Source: Leifsonia soli
Lineage (GTDB): Bacteria; Actinomycetota; Actinomycetes; Actinomycetales; Microbacteriaceae
DNA length: 64,000 nt
Assembly (NCBI RefSeq): GCF_013408745.1
Contig: NZ_JACCBJ010000001.1
Coordinates: forward strand, 3,162,001 to 3,226,000
Direction: 5' to 3'
Shown here: piece after piece, positions 57,101 through 64,000 of the stretch
Layout of the letters: each line of letters starts with the position of its first letter
Numbering within the stretch: the first letter of the stretch is position 1
Program-made: the position numbers and the translations under genes
Notes under the pieces: model-generated
Told to the model about the DNA's origin: nothing
What the model saw: only the letters and a program-made list of their open reading frames with translations
Database searches by the model: none

Positions 57101-57790
57101 AGCGCCTGCGGCTGGGAGTCCGGTGGTGCCGTCGACGACCAGCGTGGCGCGCGCCTCCGAGGCTTCGATGAGGAGCGCGTTGGCGCCGTCGACATCCCGG
57201 GCCCAGGCCGTCGCCGCCTCGAGCGTGCGGCCGTGACGCGTGTGCCGGTCGACCAGCCGCCGCATCCGCTCGTCCTCCGGGGTCGCCACGAACCACGACT
57301 CGGCGAGGAGGTCAGGGATGCGCGACCAGGGCTCCGCATCGACGAGGAGGTAGTTCCCCTCGACCACGACGACCCGCGCGGCGGGCGGCACGACGATGGA
57401 GCCCGCCACCGGTTCGTCGACCGTCCGCTCGAACGCCGGCGCGTAGACCGGGTTGCCGGTCTCGGCCAGCACGCGCCGGAGCAGGGCGACGAATCCCCAG
57501 CCGTCGAAGGTGTCGATCGCGCCCTTGCGGTCGTGCCGCCCCAGAGCATCCAGCGTCGCGTTGGCGAGGTGGAACCCGTCCATCGGGAGGTGGACCGCGG
57601 TTCCCGCGCCGGCGAGCTCGTCCACGCGGTGCGCGACGCGGTGCGCCAGCGTCGTCTTCCCCGAGCCGGGGCTGCCCGCGACGCCGACGATCACCCGGCC
57701 CTCGGCCGGTGCCAGGGCGATGGCGCGCAGGGCGAGGGCCGTCAGATCCGAGACGGGGGAGGCGGTGGATTCGGTGGTCACGCGTCCCAT
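57098..57790 (-). CDS. P-loop nucleoside/nucleotide kinase-like protein
   Basis: The 230-residue protein has a Walker A motif GSPGSGKTT (39-47) and MDGFHLANATLDALG (near 83-97), typical of the phosphoribulokinase/uridine kinase and pantothenate kinase superfamily. VVVEGNYLLVD (near 141-151) supports the uridine-kinase-like/YfhA-type branch. The phosphate acceptor is unknown; fructose, uridine or pantothenate-type sugars and nucleosides are all possible. It is 10 bp downstream of the peptidase gene and probably shares its transcript. Confidence 0.82.
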   Translation of the reverse strand: MGRVTTESTASPVSDLTALALRAIALAPAEGRVIVGVAGSPGSGKTTLAHRVAHRVDELAGAGTAVHLPMDGFHLANATLDALGRHDRKGAIDTFDGWGFVALLRRVLAETGNPVYAPAFERTVDEPVAGSIVVPPAARVVVVEGNYLLVDAEPWSRIPDLLAESWFVATPEDERMRRLVDRHTRHGRTLEAATAWARDVDGANALLIEASEARATLVVDGTTGLPAAGA

Positions 57791-57800
57791 TCTGCTGCGA

Positions 57801-58745
57801 TCAGCGCGCGAAGCCGGAGATCGCCTCCGCCATGAGCTCTGAGGACTGCGGACCGCCGTGCCCCTCGCTCTCGACCACGATCAGCCGGCTGGCCGGCCAC
57901 TGCCTGTGCAGCAGCCATGGCGTGATGACGGGCCCGCTGACGTCGTGCCGGCCGTGGATGAGCACCGCCGGGATGTGCGCGAGCTCCTCCACCCGGCGGA
58001 GGATGGCGCGGTCGCCGGGCAGGAAGCCGTCGTTCGCCCAGTAGTGCGTCACCAGCGTCGCGAAGACCAGCCGCTGCGCCGGATCGGTGTGCAGCGGACC
58101 GGGAACGGCGTTCGGGTCGAGGGAGACATGGGTCGCCTCCCAGTCGTCCCAGGCGTCGGCCGCGGCGATCCGCTCCTCGAGCGTGCCGGTCGCGAGCACT
58201 CGCGCATAGGCGTCGATGACGCGCTCGCCGGGGCGCCGGTGCGACGACCGCTCCAGCGCCTCCCAGGCCTCGGGGAAGACGCGTCCCATGGTCTCCGTGA
58301 GCCAGTCGACCTCGTCGCGGCCGGTGGTGGTGACGGCGCCGAGCACGATCCCGGTCACCCGCTCGGGATGCGCCAGCGCGTAGGCCAGCGCGAGCGTCGA
58401 CCCCCACGATCCGCCCGTCACGACCCACCGGTCGATGCCGAACTCTGCACGGACCAGCTCGATGTCGGCGATCAGACCGTCGGTGGTGTTCGCGGGCATG
58501 CGGTCGAGCGCATCCACGACGGAGGGGGTGCTGCGCCCGCATCCCCGCTGGTCGATGCCGACGAGCCGGAACGCGCCGGGATCGTAGCGCTTGCGGTAGC
58601 CGCCGGACCCGAGTCCGGAACCGGGTCCTCCATGCAGCCACAGGACGGGAACGCCGTCCGGGTTGCCGCTGGTCTCCCAGTAGATGCGGTCTTGCTCGGG
58701 GTTCTCCACCCATCCGTGTGCGTACGGCTCGATCGCAGGGAACAT
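57801..58745 (-). CDS. pip: Prolyl aminopeptidase
   Basis: The 314-residue alpha/beta hydrolase has the family oxyanion motif HGGPGSG (38-44), DQRGCGRS (65-72), nucleophile in GGSWGS (Ser113) and catalytic His in the C-terminal GHGG. This set is specific to prolyl iminopeptidase, which removes N-terminal proline from peptides in the cytoplasm. ATG 58745 is chosen over 58763 because TACCGT (58752-58757) ends six bases upstream. It may feed proline to putA in this genome, which is only a metabolic inference. Confidence 0.92.
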   Translation of the reverse strand: MFPAIEPYAHGWVENPEQDRIYWETSGNPDGVPVLWLHGGPGSGLGSGGYRKRYDPGAFRLVGIDQRGCGRSTPSVVDALDRMPANTTDGLIADIELVRAEFGIDRWVVTGGSWGSTLALAYALAHPERVTGIVLGAVTTTGRDEVDWLTETMGRVFPEAWEALERSSHRRPGERVIDAYARVLATGTLEERIAAADAWDDWEATHVSLDPNAVPGPLHTDPAQRLVFATLVTHYWANDGFLPGDRAILRRVEELAHIPAVLIHGRHDVSGPVITPWLLHRQWPASRLIVVESEGHGGPQSSELMAEAISGFAR

Positions 58746-58751
58746 CCCCGC

Positions 58752-58757
58752 ACGGTA
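58752..58757 (-). promoter_or_regulatory. -10 hexamer TACCGT that decides the start of pip
   Basis: It ends six bases before ATG 58745 and lies inside the longer frame beginning at 58763. Confidence 0.5.
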
Positions 58758-58767
58758 TCGCATCCGG

Positions 58768-60075
58768 TCAGGAGGTGCGGGTCGCCGTCGCCTCCACCTC
58801 CTGGAGCTCCTCGCGGACCACTTCGCGCGGCGCGAGCACGACCCGCGGGCGGAGCCCGGTGAACCGGACGCGCAGGCCGCGGTACTTCACGAGATAGATC
58901 ACGCCGACCAGCGCGGCCGCGAACCCGCTGGCGGCGCCGACGCCCATCGCCCAGCGCGGGCCGAACGCGTCGGCCACCCATCCCACTATGGGCGCTCCGA
59001 TGGGGGTGCCTCCCATGAAGATGGCCATGTAGATCGCCATGACGCGACCGCGGAGCACCGGGTCCGTCGTCATCTGCACGGTGCCGTTGGCCGTCGTCAT
59101 GAGGGTCTGCGACGAGACGCCGATGACGATGAGGGCGGCCGCGAACAGCCAGTACGTCGGCATCACGGCGGCCACGGCGCAGCCGAGCCCGAACAGCGCG
59201 GCTCCGGCGAACAGGAGGGAGACGCGCGGCCGGTCGCGCCGGGCGGAGAGCAGGGCGCCGACCACCGACCCGACGGCCATGATCGACGACAGGATGCCGT
59301 ACTCCCCGGCGCCCTGATGGAACACGGTCACCGACATGGTGGAGATGAAGATCGGGAAGTTCAGCCCGAACGTGCCGATCAGGAACACCATGATCAGGAT
59401 GACGAGGATGTCCGGGCGGCGCCGCACGTAGCGGAAGCCGTCGACCAGGCTGCCGCGCGACCGCTTCGCGCGCTCGGTGCGGTAGAGCTGGTCGCGCCGA
59501 AGCATCGCCAGCGACAGCAGCACCGCCCCGAAGGTGGCCGCGTTGATCAGGAACACCCAGCCGGCTCCGACGGCGGCGGTCAGCAGTCCGGCCACGGCGG
59601 GGCCGAGGAGGCGGGCGGCGTTGAACGACGCGGAGTTCAGGGCGACCGCGTTCGACAGGTTCGGTCCGGCGACGAGGTCGGAGACGAACGTCTGGCGGGC
59701 GGGCGCGTCGAAGGCGGCGACGACACCCAGCAGCAGAGCGAAGAGGTAGACGTGCCACAGCTGGACGACGCCGGTCACGGTGAGGATCCCGAGACCGAGC
59801 CCGAGCATCCCCATGGCCCCCTGGGTCGCCATGAGCAGCTTGCGGCGGTCGAGATGGTCGGCGGCCCATCCCGTCACCGGGAGCAGGATCAGCTGCGGGG
59901 CGAACTGCAGGGCCATGACGACGCCGACGGCCGCGGCGTTGTTGTGGGTGAGCTGGGTGAGGACGATCCAGTCCTGCGCCGTCCGCTGCATCCAGGTGCC
60001 GACGTTCGACACGATCGCGCCGGCTGCCCAGATGCGGTAGTTGACGCCGGCGAGCGAGCGGAACATGGAACTCAC
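58768..60075 (-). CDS. MFS transporter, EntS-like
   Basis: The product is 435 residues with about twelve membrane helices. An early loop motif is DRRKLLMATQGAMG, followed by DAPARQTFVSDLVAG and ARLLGPAVAGLL, typical of the DHA3/EntS-type exporters. The C-terminal 40 residues are basic and soluble. It likely exports drugs or siderophore-like compounds. GTG 60075 overlaps the marR stop by four bases (GTGA), so the two genes are coupled. The ATG three codons in, at 60066, is an alternative. The open frame further upstream is the marR shadow. Confidence 0.88.
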   Translation of the reverse strand: MSSMFRSLAGVNYRIWAAGAIVSNVGTWMQRTAQDWIVLTQLTHNNAAAVGVVMALQFAPQLILLPVTGWAADHLDRRKLLMATQGAMGMLGLGLGILTVTGVVQLWHVYLFALLLGVVAAFDAPARQTFVSDLVAGPNLSNAVALNSASFNAARLLGPAVAGLLTAAVGAGWVFLINAATFGAVLLSLAMLRRDQLYRTERAKRSRGSLVDGFRYVRRRPDILVILIMVFLIGTFGLNFPIFISTMSVTVFHQGAGEYGILSSIMAVGSVVGALLSARRDRPRVSLLFAGAALFGLGCAVAAVMPTYWLFAAALIVIGVSSQTLMTTANGTVQMTTDPVLRGRVMAIYMAIFMGGTPIGAPIVGWVADAFGPRWAMGVGAASGFAAALVGVIYLVKYRGLRVRFTGLRPRVVLAPREVVREELQEVEATATRTS

Positions 60076-60503
60076 GAGTCGGCGAGCTCCCGCATGATCC
60101 GGGCGGCCTCGGCGAGGGTGGCGCGCTGCTCGGCGGTCAGCGTGCGGAGACGCTGGTGCAGCCACGCGTCGCGGCGCTTGCGCGTCTCGGCTACCAGGTC
60201 GATGCCACGCTCGGTCGGAACGACGACGACCTTGCGCCCGTCCGCCTCGTCGGCCGTTCTGGCCACGTAGCCCGCCTGCTCCAGTCGGTTGACGGTGCGG
60301 TTCATCGACGGCGGCTTGACGCGTTCGAACTCGCTCAGCGCGCCGATCGTCGCGGAGCCTTCGCGCACCAGGTAGCCGAGCGCCGCCGTCTGCGAGTCGG
60401 AGAGCTCGTGGTCCTCCTTCTCGGAGCGCAGGCGCCGAGAGAGGCGCGCCACCGCGATGCGGAGCGCGCCGCTGAGATCGTTCGTCGACAATCGTGCACC
60501 CAT
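60072..60503 (-). CDS. MarR-family transcriptional regulator
   Basis: The 143-residue winged-helix regulator has LSDSQTAALGYLVREGSATIG, KPPSMNRTVNRLEQAGYVAR and the wing segment DGRKVVVVPTERG. It lies upstream of and overlaps an MFS exporter gene, the classic arrangement of a self-repressed efflux operon. The palindromic site at 60508-60537, five bases before its start codon, is probably its own operator. Ligand unknown. Confidence 0.92.
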   Translation of the reverse strand: MGARLSTNDLSGALRIAVARLSRRLRSEKEDHELSDSQTAALGYLVREGSATIGALSEFERVKPPSMNRTVNRLEQAGYVARTADEADGRKVVVVPTERGIDLVAETRKRRDAWLHQRLRTLTAEQRATLAEAARIMRELADS

Positions 60504-60507
60504 ACAT

Positions 60508-60537
60508 AGTTAGCCTAACAAATTAGGTCGGCTAACT
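60508..60537 (-). promoter_or_regulatory. MarR operator candidate
   Basis: A perfect inverted repeat AGTTAGCC (60508-60515) and GGCTAACT (60530-60537) flanks 14 bp that include AAATTAGG. Inside it GTTAG-C-CTAAC (60509-60519) is a second palindrome. It overlaps the region between the divergent marR and hydrolase starts. Confidence 0.7.
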
Positions 60538-60575
60538 AAACCCCCTTCGCTGCCGGCGTACGCCAGACTGGGCGC

Positions 60576-61451
60576 GTGCAGAGTGAGCAGGGCCGCAGTT
60601 TCGACGACGAGGACGGCGTCCGCGTCCATTTCGATGTGTACGCGCCGACGCCGGAGGGCACGAGACCGGCCGCCGCCATCCAGCTGGCGCACGGGGTGGG
60701 GGAGCACGCCGGCCGCTATCGCGAGCTCGCCACCCACCTCGCGGCCGCGGGGTACGCCGTCTACGCCGACGACCACCTCGGCCACGGCCGCACCGGCATG
60801 GAGCAGTGGAACGGCGATGCGACGCGCCTCGGGCGGCTGGGGCCGGGCGGGCTCCGAGCGGCGATCCGCGACGTCCATGCGTTCAGCGACCTCATCCGCG
60901 CGGAGAACCCGGACCTGCCGCTGGTCTACATCGGGCACAGCTGGGGATCGCTGATCGGGCAGATCCTCCTCAACCGGCACAGCGACGAGTACGACGGGAT
61001 GGTGCTCTCGGGCACCGCGTACCGGACGCTCGGATCGATGAACGGCGGCGACCTCAACAAACGGCACGCCCACCTCGGCACGACGGGGGCGGAGTGGCTC
61101 AGCCGCGACCCCGCCGTGGCGCAGGCGTTCGTCGACGACCCGCTGACGACGCTCACGCCGCTGCAGAAGCTGTTCGGGATGGCGGACGCCGCGCGCCTGC
61201 TCGGCCGGCCGGTCCGCCGGCTGGCGCGCGACCTGCCCGTGCTCATCCAGGTCGGATCGGACGACCCGCTGGGCGGCCCGGAGAGCGCCCGACGTCTGGA
61301 GCGCGCCTACCGCATCCGCTCGGGTCTCTCGGATGTCACGACGATCGTCTACGACGGCGCGCGGCACGAGATCTTCAACGAGACCAACCGCGCCGAGGTC
61401 TTCGCCGACCTCACCGCCTGGCTCACCGAGCGCTTCCCCTCCCGCACCTAG
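60576..61451 (+). CDS. Alpha/beta hydrolase, monoacylglycerol lipase-like
   Basis: The 291-residue serine hydrolase has the LAHGVGEHAGRY oxyanion region (38-49), nucleophile elbow GHSWGS (Ser123), an acid in GSDDPLGGP and His in GARHEIFNE. This pattern belongs to the lysophospholipase/monoacylglycerol lipase group. No signal peptide is present. The start is a GTG at 60576, six bases after CAGACT. The gene is divergent from marR and could share its operator control. Confidence 0.88.
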   Translation: MQSEQGRSFDDEDGVRVHFDVYAPTPEGTRPAAAIQLAHGVGEHAGRYRELATHLAAAGYAVYADDHLGHGRTGMEQWNGDATRLGRLGPGGLRAAIRDVHAFSDLIRAENPDLPLVYIGHSWGSLIGQILLNRHSDEYDGMVLSGTAYRTLGSMNGGDLNKRHAHLGTTGAEWLSRDPAVAQAFVDDPLTTLTPLQKLFGMADAARLLGRPVRRLARDLPVLIQVGSDDPLGGPESARRLERAYRIRSGLSDVTTIVYDGARHEIFNETNRAEVFADLTAWLTERFPSRT

Positions 61452-61461
61452 CCTGCGCCCC

Positions 61462-61525
61462 CGTCGAGTCCGCAAAGACTGCACGCCGATCGGGCCATCA
61501 GCGTGCAATTTTTGCGGACTCGACG
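61462..61525. repeat. Long palindrome (25-bp arms, 14-nt loop)
   Basis: Arms at 61462-61486 and 61501-61525 are complementary at 23 of 25 positions, with one further G-T pair and one mismatch. The arms contain GTCGAGTCCGC and, in the second arm, AATTTTTGC. The structure lies 10 bp after the hydrolase stop. It could be a strong terminator or a copy of a palindromic repeat element. Confidence 0.8.
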
Positions 61526-61599
61526 GCGGGAGCGGAGGGCCCGGGAAGTGTCTAGCGCGGGCGGCGCGGGGGCGGGGACACTGAGGGCGGGAGGGCGTC

Positions 61600-61827
61600 A
61601 TGGGAGCACACATCGTCATGGGACTGTCTCGGTTCGCGCCGATCGACAATCCGGCGAACTACAACGGGCACGACACCGACCTGATCTGGATCCTGGTGAT
61701 CCTGGGTCTGCTGCTCGTCATCCTGCTCATCGGCCTGGGAGTCACGTTCGCCCGCAACCCGGAGCGCGAGCTGGACGAATGGGGCAACCCGAGGACCCCG
61801 CCGGGAGGCACGCCGCCGCCGGCCTGA
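61600..61827 (+). CDS. Small single-pass membrane protein, hypothetical
   Basis: The 75-residue protein has one strongly hydrophobic helix (about 28-50, IWILVILGLLLVILLIGLGV) and a proline-rich C-terminal tail (EWGNPRTPPGG). I do not recognise the family. GGGAGG lies about five bases before the ATG. The codon bias fits the neighbours. It could be a membrane anchor or just an unannotated micro-protein. Confidence 0.55.
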   Translation: MGAHIVMGLSRFAPIDNPANYNGHDTDLIWILVILGLLLVILLIGLGVTFARNPERELDEWGNPRTPPGGTPPPA

Positions 61828-61856
61828 CCGCCCGACGGATCGGCCCGCGACGGACG

Positions 61857-61862
61857 TAGGCT
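61857..61862 (+). promoter_or_regulatory. -10 hexamer TAGGCT of the lipoate ligase gene
   Basis: It ends six bases before the ATG at 61869. Confidence 0.5.
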
Positions 61863-61868
61863 GGTGGC

Positions 61869-62918
61869 ATGCATGGTGAGTACAAGGTCCCCGGGGGCAA
61901 GCTCGTCGTCGTCGACCTGGAGGTGGTGGACGGCAGGATCGCGGACTTCCAGCTCGCCGGCGACTTCTTCCTCGAGCCGGACACCGCCCTGGAGGCGATC
62001 AACGAGGCCGTGAACGGCCTGCCGGCGGAGTCCGACGCGAAGACGATCGCCGCGGCCGTCAAGGGCGCCCTGCCGGAGGGCGCGAGCCTGCTCGGCTTCT
62101 CGCCGGAGGCCGTCGCCGTGACCGTCCGCCGCGCGCTCGCGAAGGCGACGAGCTGGCGCGACTACGACTGGCAGATCGTGCACGCCAAAGCGGTCTCCCC
62201 GCAGATGCACCTCGCCCTGGACGAGGTGCTCGCCACCGAGGTCGGCGAGGGCCGCCGCGGACCGACGCTGCGGATCTGGGAGTGGGACGAGCCGGCGGTC
62301 GTGATCGGAAGCTTCCAGTCCGTGAAGAACGAGGTCGACCCCGAGAATGCGAAGAAGTACGGCATCCAGGTCGTCCGGCGCATCTCGGGCGGCGGCGCCA
62401 TGTTCATGGAGGCGGGATCGGTCGTCACGTACTCCATCTACGCCCCGGCCGACCTGGTGCAGGGCATGAGCTTCGCCGACAGCTACGCCTTCCTCGACGA
62501 GTGGGCGATCATCGCCCTCAAGTCGCTCGGGATCGACGCCGTCTACCAGCCGCTGAACGACATCACGAGCCCGTCCGGCAAGATCGGCGGCGCCGCGCAG
62601 AAGAGGCTCGGGTCCGGCGCGGTGCTGCACCACGTCACCATGAGCTACGACATGGACGGCCAGAAGATGACGGAGGTGCTCCGCATCGGCCGCGAGAAGA
62701 TCAGCGACAAGGGCATCACCAGCGCGGCGAAGCGCGTCGACCCGCTGCGCAGCCAGACCGGCCTCAGCCGCGCGGAGATCATCGAGCAGATGAAGCTGAC
62801 CTTCCGGAGCCTCTACGGCGCGACCGACGGCGACCTCACCGACGCCGAGTACGCCGCTGCGGAGAAGCTTGTCGCCGAGAAGTTCGAGACAGAGGAGTGG
62901 CTCTACCGCGTACCGTGA
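61869..62918 (+). CDS. Lipoate-protein ligase family protein with N-terminal accessory domain
   Basis: The 349-residue protein has two parts. Residues 1 to about 85 match the small lipoate-ligase C-terminal/accessory domain (GKLVVVDLEVVDGRIADFQL). Residues 95-340 are the biotin/lipoate ligase catalytic fold, with RRISGGGAMFMEAG (near 171-184) and the lysine-containing SPSGKIGGAAQKR (near 233-245). In the E. coli enzyme LplA the small domain is C-terminal, so the order here is reversed. It should attach lipoate or octanoate to E2 and GcvH proteins. Leaderless-type start. Confidence 0.87.
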   Translation: MHGEYKVPGGKLVVVDLEVVDGRIADFQLAGDFFLEPDTALEAINEAVNGLPAESDAKTIAAAVKGALPEGASLLGFSPEAVAVTVRRALAKATSWRDYDWQIVHAKAVSPQMHLALDEVLATEVGEGRRGPTLRIWEWDEPAVVIGSFQSVKNEVDPENAKKYGIQVVRRISGGGAMFMEAGSVVTYSIYAPADLVQGMSFADSYAFLDEWAIIALKSLGIDAVYQPLNDITSPSGKIGGAAQKRLGSGAVLHHVTMSYDMDGQKMTEVLRIGREKISDKGITSAAKRVDPLRSQTGLSRAEIIEQMKLTFRSLYGATDGDLTDAEYAAAEKLVAEKFETEEWLYRVP

Positions 62919-62977
62919 CGGTCGGCGAACCAGCCGATCTTCAGGGATCGCACAGGTCCTCCGGTACCCTGGACGGC

Positions 62978-63349
62978 GTGAATTGGTGGGTTCTCGGCAT
63001 CATCGCGGCGTTCGTCGCGCTGATCGTCGTCGCCGTGAAGCTGGGCTGGATCGACCTCTCGAACAAGGTGCAGCGCGGCTCCGGCACCATGAGCGGCGCG
63101 ATCGGCGGCTCGTTCGACGAGATCTTCGCTCCTGCCCGCCACGAGGCGCAGCAGGAGATGGACCGTCAGTCGCTCCTGCCCGCCCCCGCGCCCCTTCCCG
63201 GCGACAAAGCCGACGGCACCTGGGAGGGCGGCAAGATCACGCTCGACCTCGGTCCGGCCGGTCAGGGGCAGCGCGCCGAGGGCAGGGCGCCGAGCGAGGA
63301 CGGCCGGGCTACCGCTTCTGCAGCTCCGCGTAGTCGGGGTGCTCGCTGA
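62978..63349 (+). CDS. Hypothetical single-pass membrane protein
   Basis: The 123-residue protein starts with GTG at 62978, seven bases after TACCCT (62965-62970). One hydrophobic helix lies at about 3-21 (WWVLGIIAAFVALIVVAVKL). The rest is soluble, with GTMSGAIGGSFDEIFAPARHEA and a low-complexity alanine/glycine-rich tail. The SGAIGGSFDEIFAPARHEA core is familiar from small actinobacterial membrane proteins of unknown function. Its tail overlaps the convergent acetyltransferase gene by 41 bp. Confidence 0.7.
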   Translation: MNWWVLGIIAAFVALIVVAVKLGWIDLSNKVQRGSGTMSGAIGGSFDEIFAPARHEAQQEMDRQSLLPAPAPLPGDKADGTWEGGKITLDLGPAGQGQRAEGRAPSEDGRATASAAPRSRGAR

Positions 63350-63593
63350 GCCAGCTCCGCACGTAGGGGCACGACGCGATCACGCGCAGGTCCGAGTTGT
63401 CGCGCACGTCGTCGAGCGCCGTCCGCACGAGCGTCGACGCCATCCCCTTCTCGCGCTTCTCCGGGTCCACCTCGGTGTGCGTGAACACGATCGCGTCATG
63501 CCGGAGTTCGTACTCGGCGACGCCGATCACCTCGCCGTCCTGGAGGAGGGCGTAGCGGGACTGGTCTGGCTGCTTCTCGACGCTCAGGCTCAT
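63309..63593 (-). CDS. GNAT-like N-acetyltransferase (YjdJ type)
   Basis: The 94-residue compact acetyltransferase is of the Gcn5-related YjdJ/GTLF3B group. It has FTHTEVDPEKREKGMASTLV (about 35-54) as the acetyl-CoA loop and VIASCPYVRSWLSEHPDY near the end. The substrate is unknown. ATG 63593 is chosen because TAGCGT (63601-63606) lies seven bases upstream. The longer frame to 63662 has no comparable support. Confidence 0.88.
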   Translation of the reverse strand: MSLSVEKQPDQSRYALLQDGEVIGVAEYELRHDAIVFTHTEVDPEKREKGMASTLVRTALDDVRDNSDLRVIASCPYVRSWLSEHPDYAELQKR

Positions 63594-63733
63594 GCGTCTC
63601 ACGCTACCCCGTGCGGAACGGCGTCTCGGTAGTACTCGGTAGTCCCGCGGTCCTGGCGGCACACGACCGTGGCGGACTCTGAAGTCACGGGAGCGGCGCG
63701 CCGCCGATCCCGCCCGCCGACCGGGGAGACAGG

Positions 63734-64000
63734 ATGCCCGCCACCGCCGTCCGGCCGACAGATCTGGAACTGCTGCACCGCGTCCGCCAGGGCGAGCACG
63801 CGGTCCTGGGAGAGCTGTGGGGCCGCTACCAGGGGTGGGCCCACCAGATCGCCCGCCGCACGACGTCGCGGTACGACGCGCAGGACATCGTGCAGGAAGC
63901 CTTCGCCAAGGTGCTCATCGCGCTCCGAAACGGAAAGGGGCCGACGGAGGGTTTCGCCCGCTACCTCAGCACGGCGATCCGCACCGTCGCGGCCACGTGG
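63734..64000 (+). CDS. Sigma-70 family RNA polymerase sigma factor, N-terminal fragment
   Basis: Only the first 89 residues are visible. RVRQGEHAVLGELWGRYQGW is the usual sigma region 2 N-terminal helix, and YDAQDIVQEAFAKVLIAL is region 2.2-2.3 of ECF-type factors. GGGGAGACAGG supplies a ribosome binding site seven or so bases before the ATG. Region 4 lies beyond the edge, and anti-sigma or autoregulatory context cannot be seen. Confidence 0.85.
   Translation, partial: MPATAVRPTDLELLHRVRQGEHAVLGELWGRYQGWAHQIARRTTSRYDAQDIVQEAFAKVLIALRNGKGPTEGFARYLSTAIRTVAATW

Overview
The window is an ordinary-looking stretch of chromosome from a high-GC actinobacterium, most likely a Leifsonia-like member of the Microbacteriaceae. 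The evidence is the 16S rRNA sequence, the strong G/C third-position bias, the actinobacterial rRNA leader and spacer signals (TTGAGAACTCAACAG- and TTGAGAACTACACAG-type), menaquinone rather than ubiquinone biosynthesis, and a System II cytochrome c maturation operon. About 60 protein genes and one rrs-rrl-rrf operon are supported. I see no tRNA gene, CRISPR array, transposase, prophage or obvious genomic island.

Layout. 1-8.8 kb: mixed housekeeping genes (DUF1304, YhdH-type oxidoreductase, PEP mutase-like lyase, LssY_C membrane protein, CPA1 antiporter, TrhO, polyprenol-phosphate mannosyltransferase, PEBP protein, LysE exporter). 8.9-12.5 kb: methylcitrate-cycle operon prpD-prpB-prpC for propionyl-CoA, followed by a convergent thiolase. 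13.9-15.9 kb: a short archaeal-type aspS overlapped from the other strand by a radC-like gene. 16-20.8 kb: histidine phosphatase, TlpA-like lipoprotein, ccdA, resB and ccsB. 20.8-26.8 kb: rRNA leader with two promoter candidates, 16S, a spacer without tRNA, 23S, 5S and a terminator. 26.9-29.9 kb: a large basic disordered repeat protein translationally overlapped with a HAD-IIA phosphatase. 29.9-36.7 kb: menaquinone genes menC, menB, menE, menA and menD with two small membrane proteins. 36.7-49.3 kb: thioesterase, berberine-bridge-like oxidase, AlkA-type glycosylase, carotenoid-type oxidoreductase, PutA, an aldo/keto reductase and an OmpR/MprB-type two-component system. 49.4-64 kb: small regulators with their targets (Lrp, HxlR with a VOC protein, LysR, MarR with an MFS transporter), a peptide transporter, two more aldo/keto reductases, glutaredoxin, prolyl aminopeptidase, lipoate ligase, and the start of a sigma factor at the right edge.

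How the genes fit together. The ccs operon (cytochrome c assembly) and the men cluster (the quinone that feeds the bc1 complex) both supply the aerobic respiratory chain. PrpDBC and PutA feed carbon from propionyl-CoA and proline into central metabolism.

The strongest genome-wide signal is regulatory. Close to half of the genes have a TANNNT hexamer ending 6 or 7 bases before the start codon, with no ribosome binding site. This is the signature of leaderless transcripts, and it was used here to fix many starts. In three places the TAG stop codon of the upstream gene is itself the first three bases of that hexamer. Other items worth a look are a 39-bp, 7-copy in-frame repeat array next to the rRNA operon, paired operator palindromes before a VOC/HxlR unit, a 25-bp-arm palindrome at 61.5 kb, and a lipoate ligase with its small domain at the N-terminus. 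I did not find a convincing undescribed multi-gene system.
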